64,000 bases of DNA. Source: Pseudomonas sp. ANT_H4. Its GTDB lineage: Bacteria > Pseudomonadota > Gammaproteobacteria > Pseudomonadales > Pseudomonadaceae. A program made the translations under genes and the position numbers. The notes beneath the pieces were generated by a model that did no database searches, was not told where the DNA came from, and saw only the letters and a list, made by a program, of their open reading frames with translations. Shown in pieces: positions 20,049 through 29,215 of the stretch. Positions within the stretch are counted from its first letter, which is position 1. Every line of letters starts with the position of its first letter. Location: positions 186,001-250,000 of the forward strand of contig NZ_VOBG01000002.1 in the NCBI RefSeq assembly GCF_008369295.1. Direction: 5' to 3'.

Positions 20049-21374
20049 ATGACCACGTCCACTGCAATTGCCCGACTCAACGCTGCCGATCCGGATTTCG
20101 CCCATCATCTGGATCATCTGCTGAGCTGGGAAAGTGTGTCCGACGAATCGGTCAACCAGCGGGTGCTCGACATCATCAAGGCCGTGCGCGAACGCGGTGA
20201 TGCGGCGCTGGTGGATTTCACTCGTCAGTTCGATGGTTTGGACGTCGCCTCCATGGCCGACCTGATCCTGCCCCGCGAACGCTTGGAACTGGCCTTGACC
20301 CGCATCACCGAACCCCAGCGCGAAGCCCTGGAAGTGGCAGCGGCGCGGGTGCGCAGCTACCACGAAAAACAGAAGCAGGACTCCTGGAGCTACACCGAGG
20401 CCGATGGCACGGTGCTGGGCCAGAAGGTCACCCCCCTGGACCGTGCCGGCCTGTACGTACCGGGCGGTAAAGCATCCTATCCATCATCGGTGCTGATGAA
20501 CGCCATTCCGGCCAAGGTTGCTGGCGTTATCGAAGTGGTCATGGTGGTGCCAACCCCTCGTGGTGAAATCAACGAACTGGTGCTGGCCGCTGCCTGCATC
20601 GCCGGCGTTGACCGGGTGTTCACCATCGGCGGCGCCCAAGCGGTCGCAGCGCTGGCGTACGGCACCGAAAGCGTGCCGAAGGTCGACAAGGTGGTCGGCC
20701 CCGGCAACATCTATGTCGCCACTGCCAAGCGCCACGTGTTTGGCCAGGTCGGTATCGACATGATCGCCGGCCCTTCGGAAATCCTCGTGGTGTGCGACGG
20801 CCAGACTGATCCGGACTGGATCGCCATGGACTTGTTCTCCCAGGCCGAGCACGACGAAGACGCCCAGGCGATCCTGGTCAGCCCCGATGCCGAATTCCTC
20901 GACAAGGTCGCCGCCAGCATTGCCAAGTTGCTGCCGACCATGGAACGTGCCGAGATCATCGAAAAATCGATCAATGGCCGTGGTGCTCTGATCCTGGTTC
21001 GTGACATGGAGCAGGCCATCGAAGTGGCCAATCGCATCGCCCCGGAACACCTGGAGCTATCCGTAGCCGACCCACAAGCCTGGCTGCCGTTGATTCGTCA
21101 CGCCGGCGCGATCTTCATGGGTCGCCACACGAGCGAAGCCCTGGGCGACTACTGCGCCGGTCCCAACCACGTGTTGCCGACGTCCGGTACCGCGCGGTTC
21201 TCGTCGCCGCTGGGTGTGTATGACTTCCAGAAGCGTTCGTCGATCATCTTCTGTTCGCCCCAAGGCGCCTCTGAACTGGGCAAGACTGCCTCGGTGCTGG
21301 CGCGCGGCGAGTCGCTGACGGCCCACGCCCGCAGTGCTGAATACCGCATCGTTGACGACAAGAAAGGGAACTGA
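20049..21374 (+). CDS. hisD: Histidinol dehydrogenase
   Basis: A 441-residue zinc enzyme that oxidises histidinol to histidine in the last two steps of the pathway. Hallmarks are the [21 protein letters not shown] loop, the [18 protein letters not shown] segment, [12 protein letters not shown], and the histidine-bearing QAEHDEDAQ and HVLPTSG motifs for zinc and catalysis. Length is normal. It lies 128 bp after hisG and 3 bp before hisC, so hisD and hisC are co-translated. Confidence 0.98.
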   Translation: MTTSTAIARLNAADPDFAHHLDHLLSWESVSDESVNQRVLDIIKAVRERGDAALVDFTRQFDGLDVASMADLILPRERLELALTRITEPQREALEVAAARVRSYHEKQKQDSWSYTEADGTVLGQKVTPLDRAGLYVPGGKASYPSSVLMNAIPAKVAGVIEVVMVVPTPRGEINELVLAAACIAGVDRVFTIGGAQAVAALAYGTESVPKVDKVVGPGNIYVATAKRHVFGQVGIDMIAGPSEILVVCDGQTDPDWIAMDLFSQAEHDEDAQAILVSPDAEFLDKVAASIAKLLPTMERAEIIEKSINGRGALILVRDMEQAIEVANRIAPEHLELSVADPQAWLPLIRHAGAIFMGRHTSEALGDYCAGPNHVLPTSGTARFSSPLGVYDFQKRSSIIFCSPQGASELGKTASVLARGESLTAHARSAEYRIVDDKKGN

Positions 21375-21377
21375 GAA

Positions 21378-22430
21378 ATGAGCAAGTTTTGGAGCCCGTT
21401 CGTCAAGAACCTGGTGCCCTATGTGCCTGGTGAACAACCGAAGCTGGCCAAGTTGGTTAAGCTCAACACCAATGAAAACCCTTATGGCCCATCGCCCAAG
21501 GCGCTGGCGGCCATGCAAGGCGAGTTGAACGACAACCTGCGTTTGTACCCGGACCCCAATGGCGACCTGCTCAAGCAGGCTGTTGCGCAGTATTACGGTG
21601 TGCAAACGGCACAGGTGTTCCTGGGTAATGGTTCCGATGAAGTTCTGGCCCATATCTTTCACGGTTTGTTCCTGCACGATCAGCCGCTGCTGTTTCCGGA
21701 CATCAGCTACAGCTTCTACCCGGTGTACTGCGGCCTCTACGGCATTACCTTCGACGCGGTGCCACTGGATGAACAGTTCCAGATCCGTGCTGCGGACTAC
21801 GCCAAGCCTAACGGCGGAATCATCTTCCCCAACCCGAACGCGCCCACCGGTTGCGTGATGGCGCTGGACGCTGTGGAGCAGATCCTCAAGGCTAGCCCGG
21901 ACTCAGTGGTAGTGGTCGATGAAGCCTATATCGACTTTGGCGGCGAAACTGCCATCAGCCTGGTGGACCGTTACCCAAATCTGCTGGTGACCCAGACCCT
22001 GTCCAAGTCGCGCTCCCTGGCAGGATTGCGCGTGGGCCTGGCAGTGGGCCATCCGGACCTGATAGAGGCGCTGGAGCGAGTCAAGAACAGCTTCAACTCC
22101 TACCCGCTGGATCGCTTGGCGATTGTCGGGGCGGCGGCGGCATTCGAGGATCGAGAGTACTTCGAGAAGACGTGCCGTCTGGTAATCGACAGTCGTGACA
22201 AGGTGGTCGGGCAGTTGCAGGCGAAAGGTTTTGAGGTGTTGCCGTCGGCAGCGAACTTCATCTTTGCCCGACACCCACAACACGACGCGGCCGGTTTGGC
22301 TGCGAAGTTGCGCGAGCAAGGGGTGATTGTGCGGCACTTCAAGCAGGAGCGGATTGCCCAGTTCCTGCGCATCAGCATCGGTACGCCCGAGCAGAACCAG
22401 GCGTTGATCGACGGGCTGGGCGAGCTCTAA
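21378..22430 (+). CDS. hisC: Histidinol-phosphate aminotransferase
   Basis: A 350-residue PLP-dependent class I/II aminotransferase, which makes histidinol phosphate from imidazole acetol phosphate. The PLP lysine is in [20 protein letters not shown], and the cofactor pocket shows NPNAPTG and [12 protein letters not shown]. It begins 3 bp after hisD and is the last plus-strand gene of the row. A convergent uraA follows, separated by a REP-like palindrome. In P. aeruginosa, as I recall, algW follows hisC, so the junction here differs. Confidence 0.97.
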   Translation: MSKFWSPFVKNLVPYVPGEQPKLAKLVKLNTNENPYGPSPKALAAMQGELNDNLRLYPDPNGDLLKQAVAQYYGVQTAQVFLGNGSDEVLAHIFHGLFLHDQPLLFPDISYSFYPVYCGLYGITFDAVPLDEQFQIRAADYAKPNGGIIFPNPNAPTGCVMALDAVEQILKASPDSVVVVDEAYIDFGGETAISLVDRYPNLLVTQTLSKSRSLAGLRVGLAVGHPDLIEALERVKNSFNSYPLDRLAIVGAAAAFEDREYFEKTCRLVIDSRDKVVGQLQAKGFEVLPSAANFIFARHPQHDAAGLAAKLREQGVIVRHFKQERIAQFLRISIGTPEQNQALIDGLGEL

Positions 22431-22448
22431 GGGATTTAAGAGCGTTAT

Positions 22449-22476
22449 GTGGCGAGGGAGCAAGCTCTCTCGCCAC
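22449..22476. repeat. REP-like palindrome between hisC and uraA
   Basis: GTGGCGAGGGAG, a CAAG loop, and CTCTCTCGCCAC form a 12-bp stem with one mismatch. The sequence is the same family as the element at 7135-7161. Its position between two convergent genes is typical for REP elements and it may act as a bidirectional terminator. Confidence 0.8.
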
Positions 22477-22501
22477 GGGGAGCACAGCCGAAAGTTGTGC
22501 C

Positions 22502-23776
22502 TTACAGCAACGGCTCATCCGGCTTTTTGTTCTTCCAGCCATCATTTCCCGGCAGCAGCAGATTCAACCCCATTGCCACTACCGCACACAGGGCGATGCC
22601 CTTGAGGCCGAAGTCGTCCGGGCCAGTCCCAGTGCCGATCAACACGCCACCAATCCCGAACACCAGGGTCACCGAAACAATCACCAGATTGCGCGCTTCC
22701 CCCAAGTCGATCTTGTGACGAATCAGGGTGTTCATCCCCACTGCGGCAATCGAGCCGAACAGCAGGCATAGAATCCCGCCCATCACCGGTACCGGGATGC
22801 TTTGCAGCAGCGCGCCGAACTTGCCGACAAAAGCCAGGGTGATGGCAAACACCGCCGCCCAGGTCATGATTTTCGGGTTGTAGTTCTTGGTCAGCATCAC
22901 TGCGCCCGTTACTTCGGCGTAGGTGGTGTTGGGCGGGCCGCCGAGCATGCCGGCAGCGGTGGTGGCGATACCGTCGCCCAGCAGCGTGCGATGCAGGCCG
23001 GGTTTTTTCAGGTAGTCGCGACCGGTAACGCTGCCCACGGCAATCACGCCGCCGATGTGCTCAATGGCAGGCGCCAACGCCACGGGGACGATAAATAGAA
23101 TCGCCTGCCAATTGAACTCTGGCGCCGTGAAGTGGGGCAGGGCGAACCAGGGTGCGGCGGCAATCTTGGCCGTGTCGACCACGCCAAAGTAGAACGCCAT
23201 GGCAAAACCCACCAGCACGCCGGAGATGATCGGCACCAGGCGGAAAATGCCTTTGCCAAAGACCGCCACGATCAACGTGGTCAGCAGCGCCGGCATCGAG
23301 ATCAGCATCGCCGTCTGGTAATGAATCAGCTCGGCACCATCACTGCCTTTACCCATCGCCATGTTCGCGGCAATCGGCGCCATGGCCAGTCCGATGGAAA
23401 TGATCACCGGGCCGATCACCACCGGCGGCAGCAGACGGTCGATGAAACCGGTGCCCTTGATCTTCACCGCAGCGCCCAGGAAGGTATAAACGAAGCCGGC
23501 GGCCATCACCCCGCCCATGGTTGCCGCTAGGCCGAACTGCTCCTTGGCGAGAATGATCGGGGTGATAAAGGCAAAGCTCGACGCCAGGAACACCGGCACT
23601 TGCCGTCCTGTGACTACCTGGAACAGCAACGTGCCCAGGCCTGCGGTAAACAGCGCAACGTTTGGATCAAGACCTGTGATCAGAGGCATCAACACCAGCG
23701 CACCAAATGCCACGAAGAGCATCTGTGCGCCAGACAGGATCTGGCGCCAAAGCGGGTCGTTGAATTCATCCTGCAT
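22502..23776 (-). CDS. uraA: Uracil permease, NCS2 family
   Basis: A 424-residue inner-membrane uracil:proton symporter of the nucleobase-ascorbate transporter family, with about 14 hydrophobic segments. The substrate-site region IEHIGGVIAVGSVTGRDYLKK and the discontinuous-helix motif GGPPNTTYAEVTGAVMLTKN are visible. ATG 23776 is preferred because AAGGA lies 9 bases upstream. A GTG at 23782 overlaps the upp stop but is too close to that site. It works with upp: uracil taken up is converted at once to UMP. Confidence 0.95.
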   Translation of the reverse strand: MQDEFNDPLWRQILSGAQMLFVAFGALVLMPLITGLDPNVALFTAGLGTLLFQVVTGRQVPVFLASSFAFITPIILAKEQFGLAATMGGVMAAGFVYTFLGAAVKIKGTGFIDRLLPPVVIGPVIISIGLAMAPIAANMAMGKGSDGAELIHYQTAMLISMPALLTTLIVAVFGKGIFRLVPIISGVLVGFAMAFYFGVVDTAKIAAAPWFALPHFTAPEFNWQAILFIVPVALAPAIEHIGGVIAVGSVTGRDYLKKPGLHRTLLGDGIATTAAGMLGGPPNTTYAEVTGAVMLTKNYNPKIMTWAAVFAITLAFVGKFGALLQSIPVPVMGGILCLLFGSIAAVGMNTLIRHKIDLGEARNLVIVSVTLVFGIGGVLIGTGTGPDDFGLKGIALCAVVAMGLNLLLPGNDGWKNKKPDEPLL

Positions 23777-23778
23777 GA

Positions 23779-24417
23779 TCACGCGTCCTTCTGCTTGGTA
23801 CCGAAGATCTTGTCGCCGGCATCGCCCAGGCCCGGAATGATGTAGCCGTGCTCGTTCAAGCGCTCATCGATGGAGGCGGTGTAGATCACCACGTCCGGGT
23901 GCGCTTTCTCGACGGCGGCGATGCCTTCGGGAGCAGCAACCAGCACCATGGCGCGGATGTCTTTGCAGCCGGCTTTCTTCAGCAGGTTGATGGTGGCAAC
24001 CATGGAACTGCCGGTGGCGAGCATCGGGTCGATGATCATCGCCAGGCGTTCGTCGATTTCCGGTACCAGTTTTTCCAGGTAGGTGTGGGCCTGCAGGGTT
24101 TCTTCATTGCGGGCCACGCCTACGGCGCTGACCTTGGCGCCCGGGATCAGGCTCAGCACGCCTTCAAGCATGCCGATGCCGGCGCGCAGGATCGGGACCA
24201 CGGTAATTTTCTTGCCGGCGATCTTCTCGACCTGGACGGGACCGCACCAACCGTCAACCTCGTAGGTTTCCAGGGGCAAATCTTTAGTCGCTTCGTAGGT
24301 GAGCAACGCTCCGACTTCCTGAGCAAGCTCACGGAAGTTCTTCGTGCTAATGTCGGCGCGGCGCATAAGGCCAAGTTTGTGTCGGATCAGCGGATGGCGG
24401 ATCTCACGGATGGGCAT
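23779..24417 (-). CDS. upp: Uracil phosphoribosyltransferase
   Basis: A 212-residue type I phosphoribosyltransferase making UMP from uracil and PRPP. The PRPP-binding motif is [20 protein letters not shown], and the uracil-binding C-terminal segment is [17 protein letters not shown]. The N-terminal [20 protein letters not shown] is standard for the family. It is first of a two-gene pyrimidine-salvage operon with uraA and is divergent from hpt, which salvages purines. The intergenic region has an AT-rich palindrome AGATTAATCT around 24455. Confidence 0.97.
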   Translation of the reverse strand: MPIREIRHPLIRHKLGLMRRADISTKNFRELAQEVGALLTYEATKDLPLETYEVDGWCGPVQVEKIAGKKITVVPILRAGIGMLEGVLSLIPGAKVSAVGVARNEETLQAHTYLEKLVPEIDERLAMIIDPMLATGSSMVATINLLKKAGCKDIRAMVLVAAPEGIAAVEKAHPDVVIYTASIDERLNEHGYIIPGLGDAGDKIFGTKQKDA

Positions 24418-24580
24418 GGGGAAGGGCTCCGGCGGCGGGCAAAAAAACCGGATTAGATTAATCTATCTGAGGGTGTTGTCCTATAGACATCTGGCACATT
24501 AGTCCATAAAGGCTTGAACGTTGCGTCCCAGAAGCGTACCTTCGCCCGCTTTTCTTGCCACAGTACCCTTGGAGAGCGCC

Positions 24581-25138
24581 ATGTCCGCTGATCTCGAGCA
24601 TATCCGTCAAATCATGCGAGAGGCTGACTGCCTGTACACCGAGTCGCAAGTCGAAGAGGCGATCGCCAAGGTCGGCGAAAAGATCACTCGGGAAATGGCC
24701 GACACCAACCCGGTGGTGTTCTGTGTAATGAACGGCGGTCTGATTTTCGCCGGAAAATTGCTCACTCATCTGAAGTTTCCCCTGGAAGCGTCCTACCTGC
24801 ACGCCACCCGCTATCGCAATGAAACCACTGGTGGCGACCTGTTCTGGAAGGCCAAGCCGGAAGTCTCGCTGGTCGACCGCGATGTGCTGATCGTTGACGA
24901 TATCCTTGATGAAGGCCACACCCTGGGCGCGATCATCGACTTCTGCAAGCACGCTGGCGCCCGCGCTGTACACACCGCCGTACTGATCGACAAGGACCAC
25001 GACCGCAAGGCTCGTCCAGACCTGAAAGCCGATTACATGGGCCTGCCGTGCATCGACCGTTACCTCTTCGGTTACGGCATGGACTACAAGGGTTACTGGC
25101 GCAATGCTGCGGGCATCTACGCCGTCAAGGGGATGTAA
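24581..25138 (+). CDS. hpt: Hypoxanthine-guanine phosphoribosyltransferase
   Basis: A 185-residue purine-salvage phosphoribosyltransferase making IMP or GMP from the base and PRPP. The PRPP motif DRDVLIVDDILDEGHTLGAI and the base-binding VFCVMNGGLIFAGKLL and GYGMDYKGYWRN segments identify it. ATG 24581 is chosen. It has GGAGA 6 bases upstream and matches the usual length, whereas the open frame extends to 24521. It is followed 3 bp later by the WbuC-type cupin gene. Confidence 0.93.
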   Translation: MSADLEHIRQIMREADCLYTESQVEEAIAKVGEKITREMADTNPVVFCVMNGGLIFAGKLLTHLKFPLEASYLHATRYRNETTGGDLFWKAKPEVSLVDRDVLIVDDILDEGHTLGAIIDFCKHAGARAVHTAVLIDKDHDRKARPDLKADYMGLPCIDRYLFGYGMDYKGYWRNAAGIYAVKGM

Positions 25139-25141
25139 TCG

Positions 25142-25609
25142 ATGGTCAGCTTTCTCGATCAATCACTGTTTGCCGAGTTGGCCGAGAAAGCATCCGCCAG
25201 CCCCCGTGGCCGTCACCATCACAACTTCCACCAGATGGACGAGCCGTGCCACCGCATGGCGGTGGGCATGCAGCCAAGCACCTACGTGCCACCGCATCGT
25301 CACTTGAGTGCCGACAAGGCGGAAACCCTGTTGGTGCTCAAGGGCTGCCTGGGTTTGTTGATTTTCAGCGAGACCGGCGAGGTGCTGGCCAAGCGTGTCA
25401 TGCAGGCCGGTGGCGAGTGCCAGGGCGTCGATTTGCCGCCGGGGGTGTTCCATGGGCTAGTGGTGCTGGAGCCTGACTCGCTGATGTTCGAATGCAAGGC
25501 CGGGCCTTATCGGCCGGTGGGCGAAGGCGAGCTGGCGACCTGGGCACCCCGTGAAGGCGATCCCGAGGTGCCTGCCTATCAGCGCTGGATGCTTGCCCAG
25601 TTCGATTGA
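25142..25609 (+). CDS. WbuC-family cupin-fold metalloprotein
   Basis: A 155-residue cupin of the WbuC family. The metal-binding motif is visible as VPPHRHLSADKAETLLVLKG near residues 45-65, with a later DLPPGVFHGLVVLE completing the second cupin motif. An unusual RHHHNFHQ histidine cluster lies near residue 24. WbuC proteins are often found in O-antigen clusters, but their reaction is not established. Here the gene is tied to hpt by a 3-bp gap, so it may be co-expressed with purine salvage. Cytoplasmic; no signal peptide. Confidence 0.82.
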   Translation: MVSFLDQSLFAELAEKASASPRGRHHHNFHQMDEPCHRMAVGMQPSTYVPPHRHLSADKAETLLVLKGCLGLLIFSETGEVLAKRVMQAGGECQGVDLPPGVFHGLVVLEPDSLMFECKAGPYRPVGEGELATWAPREGDPEVPAYQRWMLAQFD

Positions 25610-25644
25610 GCTACAGTGCTGGGCCATCTTCCACGGAGCGGCCC

Positions 25645-26130
25645 ATGAGCCTTTTGATCCGCAGTTGCGCCATCCTGGCGCTGATCGTCAGCCTGCCTCT
25701 GGCCGCGGCTCCAGCGCCGATGCACAGCCAATTTCTGCCACCTGATGACCTGACGCTGCGCGGCGAGAGTCCCGAGCAGCAGCAACTGCTGCAAGTTACC
25801 GAGTATTCGGTGGTGGTGGGCAACCAGCGTCAATCCAATCAGCAGCCGATTCCGGTGACATCACCGTTGTTGGTACGCCTCAAGGGCAAATCCCTGAACA
25901 AGGGTGCGAGCATCAGCCAGGTGATCCTTAACTTTGACGGCGAAAGCAAGAGCCTGAAAAAACCGGCCTTCGACGGTAAAAGCAAAACTCTGACCCTGTA
26001 TTACCCATTGGCTCAGTACCGGGTGATCATCGACTTGCTGCGTAATGAAACCCTGTATGTGCAGTTTTTAAGCTATGCCAACGGCCATATCTGGGCGGAT
26101 TTGCACACCGGGGCGGTGCGCTCAAGGTAA
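25645..26130 (+). CDS. Exported hypothetical protein
   Basis: A 161-residue protein of unknown function. A clear signal peptide (LLIRSCAILALIVSLPLAAA, cleavage near AAA-PAP) precedes a beta-rich domain of alternating hydrophobic strands such as QVILNFDGES and KTLTLYYPLAQYRVIIDLLR. It is probably periplasmic. ATG 25645 follows GGAG in ACGGAGCGGCCC. The frame is open back to 25606, overlapping the cupin gene, but that would place the signal peptide internally. It is probably co-transcribed with the upstream genes. Confidence 0.75.
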   Translation: MSLLIRSCAILALIVSLPLAAAPAPMHSQFLPPDDLTLRGESPEQQQLLQVTEYSVVVGNQRQSNQQPIPVTSPLLVRLKGKSLNKGASISQVILNFDGESKSLKKPAFDGKSKTLTLYYPLAQYRVIIDLLRNETLYVQFLSYANGHIWADLHTGAVRSR

Positions 26131-26183
26131 GAGCGCAGGTAAACTGCTCACCCCGTGTAAATGTCTGCAAGCTGGAGTCAGCA

Positions 26184-26471
26184 ATGCGTAAAGATAAGAA
26201 GCAATTGATTGGTGATGAAATCGGCGATGAGCAGATCAAGCTGTTCCTGGATTTTGAACCGGTCGATGCCACTTCGCCTTCCCACCACAAACTGATCAAA
26301 GCCTACCGTGGCCTGCGCATCGACGACTTCGAGCGGTTCCTGGTTTTTTTCAAAGAGGCGAGCCTGGACCTGGACGGTAAGGATGAGCACGGCTTGACCT
26401 TCGTTGAAGTGATCAAGGACCAGCGCAACGCTGCCGAGTACATGGAACTGATCGACAAAGCTCGCGGCTGA
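26184..26471 (+). CDS. PA4642-like conserved protein
   Basis: A 95-residue acidic cytoplasmic protein that I recognise as the Pseudomonas PA4642-like family, of unknown function. The sequence is helical and charged (IGDEIGDEQIKLFLDFEPVD; LRIDDFERFLVFFKEASLDL). No signal, membrane span or cysteine motif. It is followed immediately by a strong bidirectional terminator and then by convergent mqo, the same neighbourhood as in P. aeruginosa from memory. Confidence 0.85.
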   Translation: MRKDKKQLIGDEIGDEQIKLFLDFEPVDATSPSHHKLIKAYRGLRIDDFERFLVFFKEASLDLDGKDEHGLTFVEVIKDQRNAAEYMELIDKARG

Positions 26472-26483
26472 TTTTGCCTGGCG

Positions 26484-26528
26484 AAAAAAAAACGCCCCGT
26501 TCTCACTATGGAGAACGGGGCGTTTTTT
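26484..26528. terminator. Strong bidirectional terminator
   Basis: An uninterrupted inverted repeat AAAAAACGCCCCGTTCTC / GAGAACGGGGCGTTTTTT around the loop ACTATG. It has T-runs on both strands and serves the PA4642-like gene and the convergent mqo gene. Confidence 0.95.
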
Positions 26529-26539
26529 ATGAGCGGGCT

Positions 26540-28048
26540 TTAAGCGTAGCTTTCGGTCTCGCTGCTTTGCTCAACCAGTTCCAGGCTGATGTTGTTCTGC
26601 GCGTTGATCTTGCGATACAGCGCAGCATCGGTTTCCAGGATTTTCTCCCGGGCCGGGAAGATTTCCGAAAGCTTGGTGGCCCACTCACCGGACGCCTTGT
26701 CCGGGAAGCAGCGTTCGATCAGGTCGAGCATGATCGAAACGGTGACCGACGCGCCTGGAGAAGCGCCCAGCAGTGCCGCCAGTGAGCCATCCTTGGCCGC
26801 TACCAACTCGGTGCCAAATTGCAGCACGCCGCCTTTTTTCGGGTCTTTCTTGATGATCTGTACCCGTTGGCCGGCCACTTCCAGGCGCCAGTCTTCGGCT
26901 TTCGCCTCAGGGTAGAAGCGGCGCAGGGATTCCAGGCGCTGTTCCATGGATTGCATGACTTCGCTGACCAGGTACTTGGTCAGGTCCATGTTGTCCCGGG
27001 CCACGGCCAGCATCGGACCGATGTTGCCGGCGCGAACCGACATTGGCAGGTCGAGGAAGGAGCCGTGCTTGAGGAACTTGGTGGTGAAACCGGCGTATGG
27101 CCCGAACAGCAGGGATTTCTTGCCGTCGACCACGCGGGTGTCCAGGTGCGGCACCGACATCGGTGGCGAACCCACTGCCGCCTGGCTGTAGACTTTGGCC
27201 TGGTGGTGCTTGACCACTTCCGGGTTGTCGCAACGCAGCCACTGACCACTGACCGGAAAGCCACCGAAGCCTTTGCTTTCTTCGATGCCCGAGGCTTGCA
27301 ACAGCGGCAGTGCCGCGCCACCGGCACCAAGGAATACGAACTTGGCGTCGACGTCACGGGAGTTGCCGCTGTTGACGTCCTTGATGCTCACGGTCCAGCC
27401 GGCGCTGTTGCGCTTGAGGCCGGTAACACGCTTGCTGTACTTGACCTGGGCATCGGCCGAGCTGGTCAGGTGCGCCAGCAACTGATTGGTCAGGGCGCCA
27501 AAGTTGACGTCGGTGCCGTTCAGTACGCGGGTAGCAGCGATTTTTTCGTCAAGCGGGCGGCCGGGCATCATCAGCGGCATCCATTCGGCCATCTGCGCAC
27601 GGTCTTCGGTGTAATGCATGTCCGCGAAGGCGTGGTGCTGGCTGAGGGTTTCAAAGCGCTTCTTGAGGAACGACACGCCTTTTTCGCCCTGCACGAAACT
27701 CAGGTGCGGAACTGCACTGATAAAGGACTTGGACGAGCCAAAGGTGCCTTTTTTGGTCAGGTACGCCCAGAACTGCTTCGACACCTCGAACTGGGTGTTG
27801 ATATGCACGGCCTTCTTGATGTCGATCGAACCGTCTTGAGCCTGGGGTGTGTAGTTCAACTCACACAGCCCGGCGTGACCGGTCCCGGCGTTGTTCCACG
27901 GGTTGGAACTTTCCGCGGCACCCGAATCCATCAGCTCAACGACTTCCAGCTTGAGGCCGGGGTCGAGCTCTTTGAGTAGTACGGCGAGGGTGGCACTCAT
28001 GATGCCTGCCCCTACCAGTACTACGTCGACTGCTTCGTTATGCGCCAT
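26540..28048 (-). CDS. mqo: Malate:quinone oxidoreductase
   Basis: A 502-residue FAD-dependent membrane-associated enzyme that oxidises malate to oxaloacetate and passes electrons to quinone. The N-terminal dinucleotide fold is [20 protein letters not shown]. Further family segments are [20 protein letters not shown] and [19 protein letters not shown]. Pseudomonads rely on Mqo rather than NAD-malate dehydrogenase and usually carry two copies. The start ATG has TTTGGAGA upstream. Downstream it shares a terminator with the PA4642-like gene; upstream is an unusually long gene-poor gap. Confidence 0.96.
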   Translation of the reverse strand: MAHNEAVDVVLVGAGIMSATLAVLLKELDPGLKLEVVELMDSGAAESSNPWNNAGTGHAGLCELNYTPQAQDGSIDIKKAVHINTQFEVSKQFWAYLTKKGTFGSSKSFISAVPHLSFVQGEKGVSFLKKRFETLSQHHAFADMHYTEDRAQMAEWMPLMMPGRPLDEKIAATRVLNGTDVNFGALTNQLLAHLTSSADAQVKYSKRVTGLKRNSAGWTVSIKDVNSGNSRDVDAKFVFLGAGGAALPLLQASGIEESKGFGGFPVSGQWLRCDNPEVVKHHQAKVYSQAAVGSPPMSVPHLDTRVVDGKKSLLFGPYAGFTTKFLKHGSFLDLPMSVRAGNIGPMLAVARDNMDLTKYLVSEVMQSMEQRLESLRRFYPEAKAEDWRLEVAGQRVQIIKKDPKKGGVLQFGTELVAAKDGSLAALLGASPGASVTVSIMLDLIERCFPDKASGEWATKLSEIFPAREKILETDAALYRKINAQNNISLELVEQSSETESYA

Positions 28049-28787
28049 TTAACGCGTCTCCAAAATCTGCAGCACAAAATTGACGGCATGGCTGCCAGGA
28101 GTGACGGGGCGGTTCATATGATGCCCCAGGTTACCCATGGTCAGGATCGCCATGTCCGCTTCGCAATTTTTCGCATCTCTTTACAACATCGGCGCACACT
28201 GCCTATCGGGCCTTATCTGCATATGAACGCATTTAAGGGCGCCTGTGGCAATTCGACTTATGGTCAAGTACGTCCGATCGTGCAACCAAATCCGTAGCGG
28301 ACAGGCTTCAAGCTCCAGTTCTTGAGGAGTACTCGGTCCTGTGTGGTTGGGCAGTGCCAGACGCTGATGGTGCTTGTACAAACGCAAAACTATTCATTTG
28401 CTCGCCACACTCTTGTGAAGTTGTGAAAACCCGTTTTTTTCACGCTCTTTTGAAGACGTGAACCTCAAAAAAGGGCTGCCCCAGTCTGGCACCTGGCCCG
28501 AAATCACTGCCGACAAGCGGCATAACGGGCAAACAACTCAAGTGGCCGAGCGCAATGGCAGCTCTGGCAGATTGGGTAAAGGAGGTGGTTTTGCAGAAAA
28601 ACAGCAAGCACGCCAGCTTCACTTAATCTGTGTGGGCGGCTCTCTGTGGGCGGTGCGGGGGAGCTAATACAGGAGCATTAGCGATGCTGCGAGGCCCGAT
28701 CAGGAGACGTCCTTATAATCGGGGGGAGATTGTAGCGAAGAAGTGCGGGTAAATGGTCGTGTTTTATGACTTTTATTAGCCGTTCGG
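28049..28787. other. 739-bp gap without a supportable gene
   Basis: No ORF here has a convincing start, codon pattern or family resemblance. Visible items are a low-GC hairpin GTGAAAA/TTTTTCAC at 28423-28443, and a perfect TATAAT at 28713-28718. There is also a 22-codon plus-strand frame from ATG 28684 preceded by AGGAG at ideal distance. The mqo promoter must lie in the first part, but I cannot point to a good -35/-10 pair. The AT content is higher than in the flanking genes. Confidence 0.6.
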
Positions 28788-29021
28788 TCAGGCGGTCAAC
28801 GGCTGGCGCTGCAATGACCTTGAAATACGTGGGCTCAAACGTGCTCGTGCGGGCAAGGGGTGATGCATCCAGCTCAAGCGAATTTCTTCGACTTCGACCC
28901 AGCCATTGCCCACGGGGGGCAGGCTGCACTGCTTGAAAGCCTGGCAGCGGCCTTGTTGATCGAGCAGGGCAAAGTGCCGGTGAGCGGGTTTGCGCATGAA
29001 CAACGACCAGAAAAAGTGCAT
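28788..29021 (-). CDS. Small conserved hypothetical protein (77 aa)
   Basis: A 77-residue protein starting MHFFWSLFMRKPAHRHFALL. The ATG at 29021 has a near-perfect AGGAGG ribosome-binding site 9 bases upstream, stronger than for most genes in the window, which argues that it is real. The product is rich in His, Trp and Pro (GNGWVEVEEIRLSWMHHPLP) with a basic C-terminus and no signal peptide. I have a memory of similar small proteins in other Pseudomonas genomes but know no function. It is divergent from the yajG-like lipoprotein gene. Confidence 0.75.
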   Translation of the reverse strand: MHFFWSLFMRKPAHRHFALLDQQGRCQAFKQCSLPPVGNGWVEVEEIRLSWMHHPLPARARLSPRISRSLQRQPLTA

Positions 29022-29172
29022 GGCGATCAACCTCCTGTGAGTTGAGGCCAAGGTTGCCTGCAAGGCATGACGCCAGCGTGTAACCGCTGTGACATATCAG
29101 TGACACCGAACCGCTACAAGCCCGTCGGGTCTGAGTTGTAACTGGTGCTAGTTCAAGGACATGGCGCACCGC

Positions 29173-29178
29173 TATACT
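29173..29178 (+). promoter_or_regulatory. -10 element of the yajG-like gene
   Basis: GCTATACT lies 38 bp before the start codon. The CTATACT form is the preferred -10 of stationary-phase RpoS promoters, and no good -35 lies 16-18 bp upstream, which would fit such a promoter. RpoS control is inference only. Confidence 0.5.
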
Positions 29179-29215
29179 GCCGGCCTGTCGGTACCTGATT
29201 TCTGGAGAGAAACGC

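Noticed and set aside
24492..24507. TGGCAC resembling the -24 element of a sigma-54 promoter upstream of hpt
   Set aside because: The -12 TTGC element is missing at the required distance, and purine salvage is not an expected sigma-54 target.
28458..28667. 69-codon plus-strand frame in the gap upstream of mqo
   Set aside because: The composition is Gly/Gln-rich without structure, no proper ribosome-binding site precedes it, and no family resemblance is apparent.
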